Shown in pieces: positions 11,622 through 22,373 of a DNA stretch of 64,000 bases (position 1 is its first letter; each line of letters opens with the position of its first letter). The notes under the pieces were generated by a model. That model saw nothing but the letters and a program-made list of their open reading frames with translations. It was not told the DNA's origin and made no database searches. The DNA lies in assembly GCF_932526225.1 (NCBI RefSeq), contig NC_064039.1, forward strand, positions 6,213,001-6,277,000, given 5' to 3'. Made by a program: the position numbers and the translations under genes. This DNA comes from Nematostella vectensis (lineage: Eukaryota > Cnidaria > Anthozoa > Actiniaria > Edwardsiidae).

Positions 11622-12146
11622 ATGAGCGAGGAGTATGTCGTCCATTTACTTGAGACCATTCAGGACGAAATGGTCAGGTCAGAGTTGCTCTTAAGTGTCA
11701 TGGACGAGCGGATGAGACGAGAAGAGACTATATTAGCGACGAGCCCTCACAAACCCGTTGTGAATGCGATACGCTTTGCTCGGGCCATGAACAGCACTCT
11801 TGACTCAACCCTCGACAAAAAGCTCAAACTTCTTCATCAAGAATTTGAACAGGAGTTTCGACGAATCATAGATGTTCAAAGAGAAGCCTTCAACTCTGAG
11901 ACTGCTACGAAAACAAACTTCATGCGGAGTTACACTCGCAAAGAATTTCATTACAAGTTAGGTGAATTGCTGGAAGTGAAAAGAAGGGAAGAAATTTTGA
12001 AGAGGGCGAAAACACAGTTATCGTTACCTAATATGGATACTTCGCGGGAATCCTCTTCTCACCCTTCTAAGTCCTTTGCAGAAAGAAGTTTCAAGATCTC
12101 GGCCTGGAAGCACGATGGACACGCGGTCTATTTGCCACCTATATGA
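11622..12146 (+). CDS. Intronless gene of unknown function, coiled-coil-like
   Basis: An ATG at 11622 (MSEEYVVHLLETIQDEM) opens a 174-codon frame ending in YLPPI and stop. A TTG directly upstream is in frame, but ATG is the likely start. The protein is mostly charged and predicted helical: residues about 1-45 and 55-140 are rich in Glu, Lys, Arg and Leu (KLKLLHQEFEQEFRRII, LLEVKRREEILKRAKTQL), suggesting coiled coil. A Ser-rich segment (SRESSSHPSKSF) precedes a short C-terminal tail. There is no signal peptide or membrane segment. I do not recognise a family. Codon usage looks like the neighbouring real genes and no intron signals are needed. An AATAAA at 12487 could end the transcript. A processed retrocopy is an alternative. 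Confidence 0.6.
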   Translation: MSEEYVVHLLETIQDEMVRSELLLSVMDERMRREETILATSPHKPVVNAIRFARAMNSTLDSTLDKKLKLLHQEFEQEFRRIIDVQREAFNSETATKTNFMRSYTRKEFHYKLGELLEVKRREEILKRAKTQLSLPNMDTSRESSSHPSKSFAERSFKISAWKHDGHAVYLPPI

Positions 12147-12486
12147 GGTTTTTATAACTTTCAATCCACTCAATTGATCAATTCTCATTTTGATAAACGT
12201 CTTACCTGTCTTCTATGGTTACAACAATTTTGTATGAAATTCTTTTCAGATTTTTTTGCTCGTTTTTTTTTCAGTTAACGCGAGGCTAAGGAATAAGGTC
12301 GTTTCCATAAACCCGTGCAACAAAGTGCAGCAGTGAAACCTTAGTCACCATTGTTATCCTGTTTTCCATGCCTTTATTTCATCTGATAAAATTATATGTC
12401 AGATGTTACTAACATTGAAAATATATAATGCTTAGTTACTTACAATTGCGCAGCTATATCTGTATAAAAGAGGTTCAAAGACAGCC

Positions 12487-12492
12487 AATAAA
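12487..12492 (+). terminator. Possible polyadenylation signal
   Basis: AATAAA about 340 bases after the unknown intronless gene. The rest of 12147-12752 shows no gene. Confidence 0.35.
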
Positions 12493-12752
12493 AGCATTTG
12501 ATAATCTATACTGCTAAGTTATATTTAAACAACTTACGTGTTTTTGCACTGGTGTGACATGAAAATTGCACTGCTCTTGGCCAATCAGAATTGAGGAAGT
12601 TTTGCATGTATGTTATTAAGTAAATTTTATAATATACTAATGGCTGGTAGAAGTGTAATTACTTATCTATCTTATCTTAGCTATCCTTAAAATGTATCAA
12701 CCTTGGCCGCAGCTAATAATATCTTAATCTCTATGAAGATTCTAGTATAAAC

Positions 12753-13229
12753 ATGAAGAGTTGTACTATGTTTATTTTCTTGGTTGCATGGCTTTCTATT
12801 TCTAGAGTAGAGTTATCCAGCTTTACGAGTCGTAAAGCAGAGTTATCCAGTGGTACGAGTCGTGAGTTAGAGTTATTCATTGGTACGAGTCGTGAAGTAG
12901 AGTTATCCAGTGGTACGAGTGGTGAAGAGAAGTTATCCAGTGGTACGAGTCGTGAAGCAGAGTTATCCAGTGGTACGAGTCGTGAAGAAGAGTTATCCAG
13001 TGGTACGAGTGGTGAAGCAGAGTTATCCAGTGGTACGAGTCATGAAGTAGAGTTATTCAGTGGTACGGGTGGTGAAGCAGAGTTATCCAGTGGTACGAGT
13101 AGTGAAGTAGAGTTATTCAGAGGTACGAGTGGCAAAACAGAGTTATCCAGTTGCACAAGTCGTAAAGCAGAGTATTATTTTTATTTTTTATTATTTTTTT
13201 TATTAAAACAAACACTCCCTTGTACCTAA
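12753..13229 (+). CDS. Repeat-encoded frame with a signal-peptide-like start (doubtful gene)
   Basis: The frame starts MKSCTMFIFLVAWLSISRV, which looks like a signal peptide, and continues with about twelve 10-residue repeats of the type ELSSGTSREA. The repeat is the protein image of a 30-bp minisatellite; because 30 is divisible by three, a long open frame is expected by chance. The last ~25 residues run into the AT-rich 3' end of a LINE inserted on the other strand. It may be a secreted low-complexity protein truncated by the insertion, or no gene at all. Confidence 0.25.
   Translation: MKSCTMFIFLVAWLSISRVELSSFTSRKAELSSGTSRELELFIGTSREVELSSGTSGEEKLSSGTSREAELSSGTSREEELSSGTSGEAELSSGTSHEVELFSGTGGEAELSSGTSSEVELFRGTSGKTELSSCTSRKAEYYFYFLLFFLLKQTLPCT
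12805..13173. repeat. 30-bp minisatellite, left part
   Basis: About twelve copies of a unit like AGAGTTATCCAGTGGTACGA followed by GTCGTGAAGC. The array stops abruptly at 13173, where the LINE begins, and resumes at 18470 beyond it. Confidence 0.9.
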
Positions 13230-13592
13230 TACATTTTCCTTACATATTTTTTTTAAAAATTTACATTCTTATATTTTTGCTTGTTTTTTACTATTTACAA
13301 TATTTACAAGAGTTGTTGTTCTTTACACTTCTTATAAACGGTCTGTTTTAATACATTCATTATAATTTTTCGTACAAATATATACACAACATAAACAGAA
13401 ACACAACACAAACAAGACCCGAGCCATTACCCTTCCCATTCCATACCATCCTCAATCATTTTATTAACAACTTGACTTTTTTAAAGCCTCTAACATTTTC
13501 CCATTTTTGGTAGTGTGCTGACATCTTGCGTTTTCTTTTTGCAACTAGGAATTCATTTTTTTCGTATTGTTTTAGAAAGTTTTGGAAGACCA

Positions 13593-16500
13593 TTAAGGAG
13601 GGGATTTTAAAGTCATTTTTATGTTAAAAAGGCACAATTTATAAAGGAAGATTATGAAATTTTCTGGGCCTTCATCCTTGATACCGAGTAAAATATTTTC
13701 AAGATTAGATTCTGGCAGTGAAATATTATACTGTTCAAGCCATTGCCTTGCTTCGAAGTATAAGTTCTTGGATTCTATACATTCTACAAAGAAATGGTCT
13801 ATTGTTACAGGGAATGATAAGCAAAAAGAACATCTAGAGTCAGGAATAATGTCAAACTTATGTAACTGCTTATTTAAAAACAAAACATCTTTTAGAATTT
13901 TGTATTGAAAGTGTCTAATATAACTATCTATTGTGCTTGAATAAATTCTAGTATAAACAGTTTCCCATTTTATTTCACTACTACTATTTATTCTCTTTTC
14001 TAAATTCTTTTGAGCTGTCGGTGGCTTCAGTATTCTCTCAATAAGATAATCATATATCATATATATGATTATCATATATTTTTATAGAGTCCGCTTTAAT
14101 GCACGAGTCCTTTAAGTTTACATACTTCTCCCTTATTACACTGCTAATGCTTGCCATATTAGCCGTTTCTGGTTGATCCATCAGTTTTTCTCGCCATATG
14201 GCAGGGATAGCTTTTATTAACCTTAGCCCTAAAAAACGGTGTTCACCGATCCCCTTTTCTTTGGCTATTTGCCAGTCTAGTTCCCCTTTATCATTGCATA
14301 GATAACATATACAAAGAACATCTTTCGAGATGAAATCGTTTAAATGTATGAGTTTATTATAAACTTATTGCACCATAAACTCTGCTCAAGAACTGACCTT
14401 GTAGATAATGTATCAACCTTACTATGGCAAAACACATCAGCCCATTCTTTTAAAGCATTTTTATATATATTTGGTAATGAGTTGGGGAGGGATTCAGTAT
14501 CGAAATTTTCCCGTCCGAGAATTGGAATTCCTCCTATCTCATTCAAAATACAACTTGGTATTATTTTCCATGATCGTTCTTCTATATTTAATAGCTGAGA
14601 AATTAGTTTAATCCGACTTGCCTTGACAATCGACGCGAAATCAGGCAGTTAAACCACCCTTTTAGTAAGGCATACTTTATTTTTGGCTTCCTTCCCCTCC
14701 AGATAAAGTCCTTGACCGCGCTTTCTACTTCACGTATATAGCCACTTGGAAGACATAATTTAGAACATATACAGTAACTTAGACAAAGCCAAAGAACGGA
14801 CAACTTGAATTCGCCCAAATAATGTCAGATCACGTGTTCGCCATATGGATAATATAGTTTTAAAATTATCTAAAACGCGAATAAAATTTTTCTGGTTTGA
14901 CAAAGTTTCATTATAAGAAAAGAAAACCCCTAAAACCATAACACCCTCCTTATAAAAATCCACCCATTTCAGCCCCAAATTACCTAACACTTGCTACTGA
15001 AGTGGTTCTTCTCCTAGCCAGCCAACCTCTGATTTAGACAGATTAATTTTTAAAGATGTAAATTAACTAAACTGTTTTAAAATAATTAATGTATTTTTTA
15101 ATGAAGCAGTATCTCCCAAAAAAAAAAAAAAACGTAGTGTCGTCAGCGTATAACGCTAGTTTCTTTTCTTGATTTCCTATTTGTAAACCTTTGATCTCTT
15201 TGCATTCTCTGATCATTGTAGCCATCACTTCTAAAACCAATATAAAGAGATATGGCGAAATGGGATCTCCCTGCTTAGTACTTCTACCTAACGGAAAAAA
15301 ATCGGTACAGTGACCATTATTAACGACCGCACTCATGTTTTCGTTTAGAATAACCCTTATCCAATTTACGAATGAGCTGCCAAATCCATAGTGTTTCAAG
15401 ACAGCAAAAATGAAATTGTGTTCAATAGAATCAAAGGCTTTTTCGAAGTCAGCTGCAAACAAAATCAACGATTTATTGGATTTATTAATATATTCCATTG
15501 TATCTGCTACCATGCGAACTGAGTCCTCGATCGTTCTTTCTTCTACAAAAGCCGCTTGGTCCGAGTGAATTATTCGTGGTAAACATTTTTTCATTCGAGA
15601 ACATAAAGCTTTGCTACAAATTTTTGCATCAACGTTAATAAGACTGATAGGGCGCCAAGCGTCTATTATTCTTTTGTCTTTTTTGGGTTTCTCAAGTAGG
15701 GTGATAAGAACTTTTCTTTGCGTTATTGTAAGACGGCCTTTGTCATAACTATCGTTAAGGCATTTTACTAAATCTTGTCCGATATCTCCCCAGAACGCTA
15801 AATGAAATTCTTTAGTTAGACCATCCATCCCTGGTGTTTTACTATTCCCCATTGAATTAACACTTTGAAAACATTCATTTAGAGTGAGCTTTCCTTCACA
15901 TTTTGTTTTTTCTTCTTCGGTTATTCTTGGAGTGCTAAGGTTGGATAAAAATTCTAAGCACTCTTCTGTTTTACTACTTTTTGATTGAAATAATGAGCTA
16001 AAATGATGTTTAATTTTTGCCAAGATACTTTTTAAATCCGTAATCTCCTCATTATCTATTAATAGCTTCTTAATGTGCGTCTTATTTTTATTTCGCTTTT
16101 CCAGTGATAGGAAGTATGCGTTGCTTTTTTCACCAAATTCATACCACTGTGATTTTGACCTTATTATAATTCCCTGTGTTACATGATTACTGTAATTCTC
16201 CAAATCAAGCTTCAACTTATTATATTCCGAGTAGAGTGATTTATCACTTTCCCAATCTTCGATTTGTTCAATACTTTTAATTTTTTCCTCTAGATCTTTG
16301 TATTCGCAACGCCTTTGTCTTGCTAATACTTTTGAGTATCCTATTGTAAACTTTCGAATCTCATATTTAATCAACTCCGATCTTAATTGGGGGTTATCTA
16401 TACCTTCAATAGTCAAAGAACTCTTTATTTCGTTTATTTTAGTTGTTAGCATATCAATGTATTCTTGGTTTTCTGTAAGGGAGTTATTAAATTTCCAAAA

Positions 16501-17258
16501 TGACGGACCCCTTGCATTTTCTTTAGATGATTTGAATTTCAAGGTTATGGCCGAGTGATCAGCTGATGGTGCAGGGATTATGTCATATAATTCCACTGAG
16601 GTTTGCATTCCATCAGAAATGAAGAAATAATCTAATCGTCTATGAATGTACTGACCTGGTCTACTAGCTTTACCTTGTCCACATCCTCGCCATGTATATC
16701 TTTTCTTTGTTGGATTTCTTAGTCGCCAGATGTCACAAAGATCTAACTCTACCAATATCGTTTCAAGCGTTTTTATAGTGTGAGTTTTAAGGACAGGGTT
16801 CCCACCGAACGTTTCCAACGTCAAATTCATAACAACATTAAAATCTTCGCCCCAAATTACTGGCGCATTCACCGACGCATTTATTGTTTGTATCTTTTCA
16901 TACAAATTCTTAATTGCCTCTACTTGGTCTTTTTCTTCGTTGGGTGCATAAAAATTTATCAATATAAATTCTTGATCTTGAATTTCACAATGCGAAACAA
17001 GGAATCGACCTCCGCTATCAACAATTGTTTCCAATATTTTATATTGTAGATTTTTGCCAAACAATATTGCTCCACCTTTACTTTCTGTACTACCATGAGA
17101 CATGAAAATTTCCCCTCTAAATTGCCTCTTCCAATTTTCCTTCAAATCCGGAGAGCTGTGTATTTCTTGCAAAAAACTGACACTTTTCTGCATTTCTTAT
17201 AATCTCTTAGACCTCTAACGTTAAGTGAGAGCACACTAAATTCAAATTTATTAGCCAT
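13593..17258 (-). pseudogene. LINE ORF2: endonuclease, reverse transcriptase and Cys/His domain, broken
   Basis: The frame begins at ATG 17258 (MANKFEFSVLSLNVRGLRD), shifts near 17200, then is open to about 15067. The AP-type endonuclease is in the first part (INFYAPNEEKDQVEAI, VIWGEDFNVVMN, DYFFISDG, SADHSAITL). Reverse transcriptase follows (WRPISLINVDAKICSKAL, FAADFEKAFDS, STKQGDPISPYLF, and the catalytic LYADDT). Frame is lost just after LYADDT at a homopolymer run (about 15117-15131), and further stops follow. The remaining RT/thumb pieces lie at 14603-14990. The C-terminal zinc-finger-like segment (SRCSFCLSFPVTIDHFFVEC) is at 13593-14075. Total length matches an intact L1-type ORF2. Confidence 0.9.
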
Positions 17259-17655
17259 TTCAAATTAAATATACAAAAATGCTTAATATTCGGATGGGGT
17301 ATGGGGTGGGTATGTGCTGTGAATCAAAACTCATGAAATGATACAAAACAAGATAATATACACAGTTAACAACGAATAACACAAGACACATATAACTTAC
17401 ACAGAACATTTTTAAAAGACGGTTTTCACGGGACCAACCGCCATATGAGATGGCCCGGTACATATGAAACGTCATAAAGTCAAAACTCCAATGCTTCACT
17501 AGAATTTTCTAAACATCTACTGGTTGGGCTTTATTTTGCTCTTGTGTATTAGAATCTAAAGACCGAGTTAGCTGAAGCTTCTTGGCTTAATTTCCAGTGT
17601 CGCGGTATATCATAGTGATTATACATCTTACCGTCTACTATAAGCTTATCGCCGA

Positions 17656-18347
17656 TTATTGTCGCTTTCGTCCCTTCCTTTTGTTTAACTTTAATGCTGG
17701 GACCAGAACATTCTTCCTAATTTCTTGGATTTGCCTTGGAACATCTTCGCCAATACTTATCGTCTGACCCTTCAGGTTGTATCTCGCCTTCCATACCTTT
17801 TCACGGTCTGCTCTGCAGGTGAAACGTATTATCATTGGCCTTATCTTACCTTCGTTTCCCTAGCCTGTGAACACCACACAGCTTCATCTCTTCAACTTCT
17901 TTCGATCCCAATTTCAACCGTCTTACTAGCTCGCCTTTTACTAATTTTTCGCTGTTTTCTTCTGGGGCATCCGTCAATTTGTACACTACCAAATTCCACC
18001 TTCGACTATATAAGCTTTGTCTCACAAACTCGTCCGTATTATTCGCTTGTTGCCGTTCACATTCTTCCGTCCGTTCCCGGAGCTCATCGCTGTCGTTTAC
18101 GTTTTGTATGAGGTCGTTATCTATTCTTTGAAGCTCTCCTTCTACAACTTTAATTTTATTGAAGGCCACATCTAACTGTCCCTCCAACTCCAGAATTTTT
18201 CCATCTCTCTCCTTTAGCGAGTCTTCCAAAGTAGTTAACCTTTTGATGAGGTCCTTGTATTCCGTTACCGTTACCGTCTTCTTCTACCGATTTACCCGAG
18301 CTACTGACCCGCTTTCTCTTCTCCTTACTCTCAGCTGACTTTCCCAT
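17656..18347 (-). pseudogene. LINE ORF1: coiled coil plus L1-type RNA-binding region, broken
   Basis: It starts at ATG 18347 (MGKSAESKEKRKR) and shifts frame near 18260. It continues as a coiled coil (LKERDGKILELEGQLDVAF), then an RRM-like part (SRRWNLVVYKLTDAPEEN) and KLCGVHRLGK. A second shift near 17850 precedes IRPMIIRFTCRADREKVW, the conserved C-terminal region of L1/Tx1 ORF1 proteins. In an active copy the product would coat LINE RNA as a trimer. Confidence 0.8.
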
Positions 18348-18469
18348 GTCCTTACTTACCAATATTGAACACAGTATATCCGGTTTTTTCAAGATAAAAC
18401 CAGAAATTTCAACGTTTTTAGCGGAGCTCGAAAAGACATGTCTTTCTCTATCGAGACATCCCCCGGGAT

Positions 18470-18620
18470 GTAAAGCAGAGTTATCCAGCAGAGTTATCCA
18501 GTGGTACAAGTCGTAAAGCAGAGTTATCCGGTGGCACAATTGGTGGGACGGGGTTATCCACCGGTACGAGTGGTTAGACGGAGTTTTCCACCGGTTCGAG
18601 TGGTGACTCTCCACCGGTAC
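18470..18620. repeat. 30-bp minisatellite, right part, degenerate
   Basis: The array interrupted by the LINE resumes with AGAGTTATCCAGTGGTACAA and then degrades (TTATCCACCGGTACGAGTGG, TTTTCCACCGGTTCGAGTGG). Confidence 0.85.
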
Positions 18621-18725
18621 GAGCGGTCATTGGGTCGATTTGGGTTTCCTGTGGAACAAGGCGCCGCCATCTTGGAAACGAAATCTCCCGTCCCCTCCCC
18701 CGATGCGCAATGAGTAGTCTATGCG

Positions 18726-19016
18726 TTGCCTTTCCAGCTTCGATTTGGACGGACTCTGTCTGTCTGTGGAAACAAAGATTTGGGCTACCTTTGGCAGTCA
18801 GGGATACAAAGCGGCCATGATTTTTCGCACTTGCCTTGTGTTTACGATAATGTTGAAAGCTCCTTCTTCGATTTATACCGCGAATACGATGGTGACATCA
18901 AAGAATTATTTGGTAAGTATGACGACTTATATCCTCGTTCTACGGGGTTTGCTTATCGAGGTTTTAGAAGTTTGTCATTTGATGATAAAAGAACTCGGAT
19001 AATCAAACTCACCTAA
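18726..19016 (+). CDS. Unrecognised open frame, possible exon
   Basis: A 96-codon frame without an ATG at its opening (the first codon is TTG). A good acceptor-like CTTTCCAG sits at its start, so it could be an exon whose partners I did not find. The middle reads SGIQSGHDFSHLPCVYDN and SSFFDLYREYDGDIKELF, followed by a possible donor GTAAGT at 18913. Composition looks protein-like, but I recognise no family. Confidence 0.2.
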   Translation: MPFQLRFGRTLSVCGNKDLGYLWQSGIQSGHDFSHLPCVYDNVESSFFDLYREYDGDIKELFGKYDDLYPRSTGFAYRGFRSLSFDDKRTRIIKLT

Positions 19017-19266
19017 GGGCAAAGCGAAAGGTATTTAAACCGCCTAAATCCCATTGCCTGACGATTGTAATGTAAGGCTTTGTTTATTAATGCAACTGAG
19101 CGAAATAACTTTATAAAGGGAAGACAAACCAACCGCATTCCTAAATGACGAGTAAATAATAAGCATTCAGTAGATCTCTGTGTTATTTGATGAGACTTGT
19201 GTATAAAGGGAAATGTAAAATCGATCCGAATAATCTCATTTCTTTGCCCCGCTTCTCGGCCCTTCT

Positions 19267-19364
19267 TTCCCTGCTAGCAGAGGCCTCTTTTCTCTGTATT
19301 TCGCTGGGCTCGCGAACTCCAGCCCAGCGAAATACAGAGAAAAGAGGCCTCTGCTAGCAGGGAA
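19267..19364. other. Perfect 44-bp hairpin with a 10-base loop
   Basis: The arms 19267-19310 and 19321-19364 are exactly complementary over 44 bases (outer end TTCCCTGCTAGCAGAGGCCT, inner end TTTCGCTGGGCT), with loop CGCGAACTCC. It may be a recent foldback element or a small-RNA precursor. No gene overlaps it. Confidence 0.9.
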
Positions 19365-22300
19365 GGCCCTTCTAATATCAGACATAAAATTGTTTTTTTT
19401 TTTATTCGATACTGGGTTTGCAGTATTTTATATTTTGAGTCTATTTTTCCACAGCAATGTCCAGCCCAGAACTTCTATGATTGCAAATCATTGCCCAAGA
19501 AATAAAACAAAATTAAGAGAGACAGAGATTCTTTAGAAATCAGTGGGCTCCAGTGAATACTGCAAGTGTACTTACATGCAGAAGCTATTGTTAGGGAGGA
19601 GCAGGAGATCAAAAAATTATGTTTAGTTCACTATATGTTAATACATGAGCAGTAATCTGTTCAGTAGCTTTTATTATGGCCACCACTTAGACCCAAATAG
19701 CTTACTGGGTATGTACAAGCATGCAGCTCGGGGTGGGCACACGGGTTGTGCCCCTCCCACTCAACCATCAAAAAGCCTTTTCTAAAATATACATACTTTC
19801 CAGAATATCTATGACTGCACATCCCCTCCACAGCTAATCAGATTGTTTGTTATGGTTATCAGACTTCACCTTTCCTTTTCTAGACATACAATGACATACA
19901 TTAATTTCTTTTGTTTAATAAAATAAGACTACATGCGATTTCTCTTTCTGGCTTATGGAAAATGTGTGAACTGCCCCACACAAATCTAAAAGAATATAGA
20001 TTTAACCCTTGCAATTGAATGATCAACCAATCTATGAGCTCGAGCACTTCACTACTGCACGAGAACTTCTAATTTAGTCCATAGACAAGTCTAGTACCTT
20101 ATTTCTAACATCGCGAACAGTGTCAGTCTGGTTTACAGCGCATACGTCCCCGTCCGCGTGAAACTTGGTAAAAAAAACGGCTAAACCAGCCTAGTCCAGG
20201 CCTTCTTACCGGGTTTCCTTTGCTCGAAGGTCATCCGTGAGATATCGACGAGTCACAAACTGAACAGTTTGAAAGGCCGCCATCGACGGCAAGATCGAAG
20301 CATTCTCAGCATTCTTTAGTCGGATAGTAGAGCGATTTTTCTAATTGTTCTAAGGCGCGTAAACAGGAGCTGTACATATATGGATAAAGGATATGTTTTA
20401 ACTATATACATACCGAGAAATACTCACTGAAAACATATTCAGTAAATTTTCGTTCGTTCACTGGTCTCAGCAAATAAGAGACGTAAACAATGTTTTTTCA
20501 CCGTGAAGAAAAGTCGTTCGCGGTTCTGATTGGACGAATTATTTTTTTTCACTGCACTTGAATGGCTTCAATCCCAACGCATCAACGAGTACATAAAAAA
20601 ACGAACAAGATTTTTCCATTTAGTAATTTATTTCATAGATGTCGAGATTTTAGAGATTAAAAAGTGCACTACTTTTGTAACATGAGCTACATACAGTCTC
20701 GTACGTGACATTAGCGAGACAGATTTATTTCAATGTAAGTTTCTGTCTGTCTTCAACTTAACCGTCGAACAGCAAAAACCTCGGAGCCTCTGCAGCCAAG
20801 TCTAATAAAATGCTATGTAATAAGTTTATTATAAATTTCTCAGTATGTTCATAACAAACAAAATACAGCATGGCAAGTGCTTTAAACAGTTGTTATTCAC
20901 TCGTTGTTTTTGATACTGCACAACTCGTGAAAAAAAAACCGTACGCGCGCACTTTGCATGTAGCATTCTCTATCTACGCTCAATTTTGTTACCCTTTTTT
21001 TGGCGGCCAAGGGGGAATTAATTAAACAAATAACGTGCATTTTATTCGAAATGCTGGTTTGCAATATAAATTCTCGGTTATCAAACCAACCAGCCATAAA
21101 TTTGAGAAAATCGGTTGACTAAATATTAGCGCACAACAGTTATGTGTAGCGTTAGGATCAGGTCATCATATTTCGAACTTTTTACAACCTCCAAAAATAA
21201 TTCTGCCCCTCCCATTTTCATTTTCCCCTATCTCTTGCAATATATTACTGTGACCATAAAGTTTTTTCTAGCCATTTCTAGATTTCGTGTTCCCTCCGCC
21301 ATTTGGACGGAAAAAGAAAGGCAATATGCACTTTGTACCTTAATGACTATTGTTAAACTGCATACCCAAAAACAATCAAACAAAGGAATCGACATTGTGG
21401 AGCCGCTCTATGGTCGAATCTCAACCTAACCAGAATTCGGCAACCCGTACGTTTTGTCTAAGCGCCCAGCCATGAGTTCAATGCATTATAGTTAAGACTA
21501 AAACGTATTCCCAGAGCATTCTTTATTATAAGAAAAAACACAAATCTTACCCCCTGGAAGTCTTACCTTTAAAGGGCCCGTAGTCAATTGCAACGTTATG
21601 TTTTCAATCAATTTTTTATACCTCGAAATTAATAAGAAATTTGCGACAGAGAAGATTGTTATTTAATACCAGGAATATTTATTCAAATGCGGCCGTTGGG
21701 GATTATTTATTTTCCCGCCAATTTTCATTATGGAGCCATATATTAATATTAGAAAGGAGCCACTATTTAATCTAAAATATAATGATCAACAAAATGCGTT
21801 AATAATAACTACTTTGATATATCGCTTTAGCCAAATCAAATACAAAGTGTTTTATAGGGTTGCTTCAGCCAAAAAAAAAAAAATGGCACGGGATTAACGG
21901 ATTGGCGGTCAAAATCAGTAATGCGTGCAACCTAACTAATTTCACCCTTTGTTATTGTAAATAACACTAGATTTGTAAACTGCACGGTTATCTATTTTCC
22001 GCTATCCTCAACAGGAACCACAAGTGATCAATGAATCACTATATATCCAGGCAGCTTATACCTAACACCGTAGTTGGGTGCCGACAAGAGACCTTGTTGC
22101 CGCACAAAAAAAATATTTTTGTCCAGAAAAAAAGGAACAATAAAAACTTATTATTTAACCGTTAAACGCCGTTTGGTTCAAACACAAAGAATCGGCGTTT
22201 TGTTTGTGGTATTTCCTAAAGGCTTTTCATGCATATCTGTGGGAACCTACCTCGGCCTTTCTTCTTGGTTTTTCATGCATGTCTGGAATCACTGATAAGG

Positions 22301-22373
22301 CAGCTTTGCAAGCCGGATTTATCACAAACGTCTCTGACCATCGACGAAGTCTTAGTTCAGTGCCTTAGCCACC
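19365..22373. other. Intergenic region, no gene seen
   Basis: Three kilobases of AT-rich DNA. The short open frames here have no recognisable protein character. The promoter of the ShKT gene should lie at the right end; I see no decisive TATA box. Confidence 0.5.

Larger units (their letters stand above)
13174..18469 (-). mobile_element. L1/Tx1-type non-LTR retrotransposon (LINE), inserted in the minisatellite
   Basis: A 5.3 kb element on the minus strand: short 5' leader (18348-18469), ORF1 (17656-18347), ORF2 (13593-17258), and an AT-rich 3' tail ending at 13174. The 12-base sequence GTAAAGCAGAGT is present at both borders (13162-13173 and 18470-18481) and fits a target-site duplication. 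It also equals part of the host repeat unit, so it is only supportive. The coding order (coiled-coil ORF1 with an L1-type RNA-binding region, then endonuclease, reverse transcriptase, Cys/His region) places it in the L1/Tx1 group. Several frameshifts show the copy is dead. It appears full length. Confidence 0.9.

Noticed and set aside
18156-18614. 152-codon minus-strand frame starting in the minisatellite
   Set aside because: It is a chance read-through from the minisatellite into the LINE 5' leader and ORF1; the LINE ORF1 start is at 18347.
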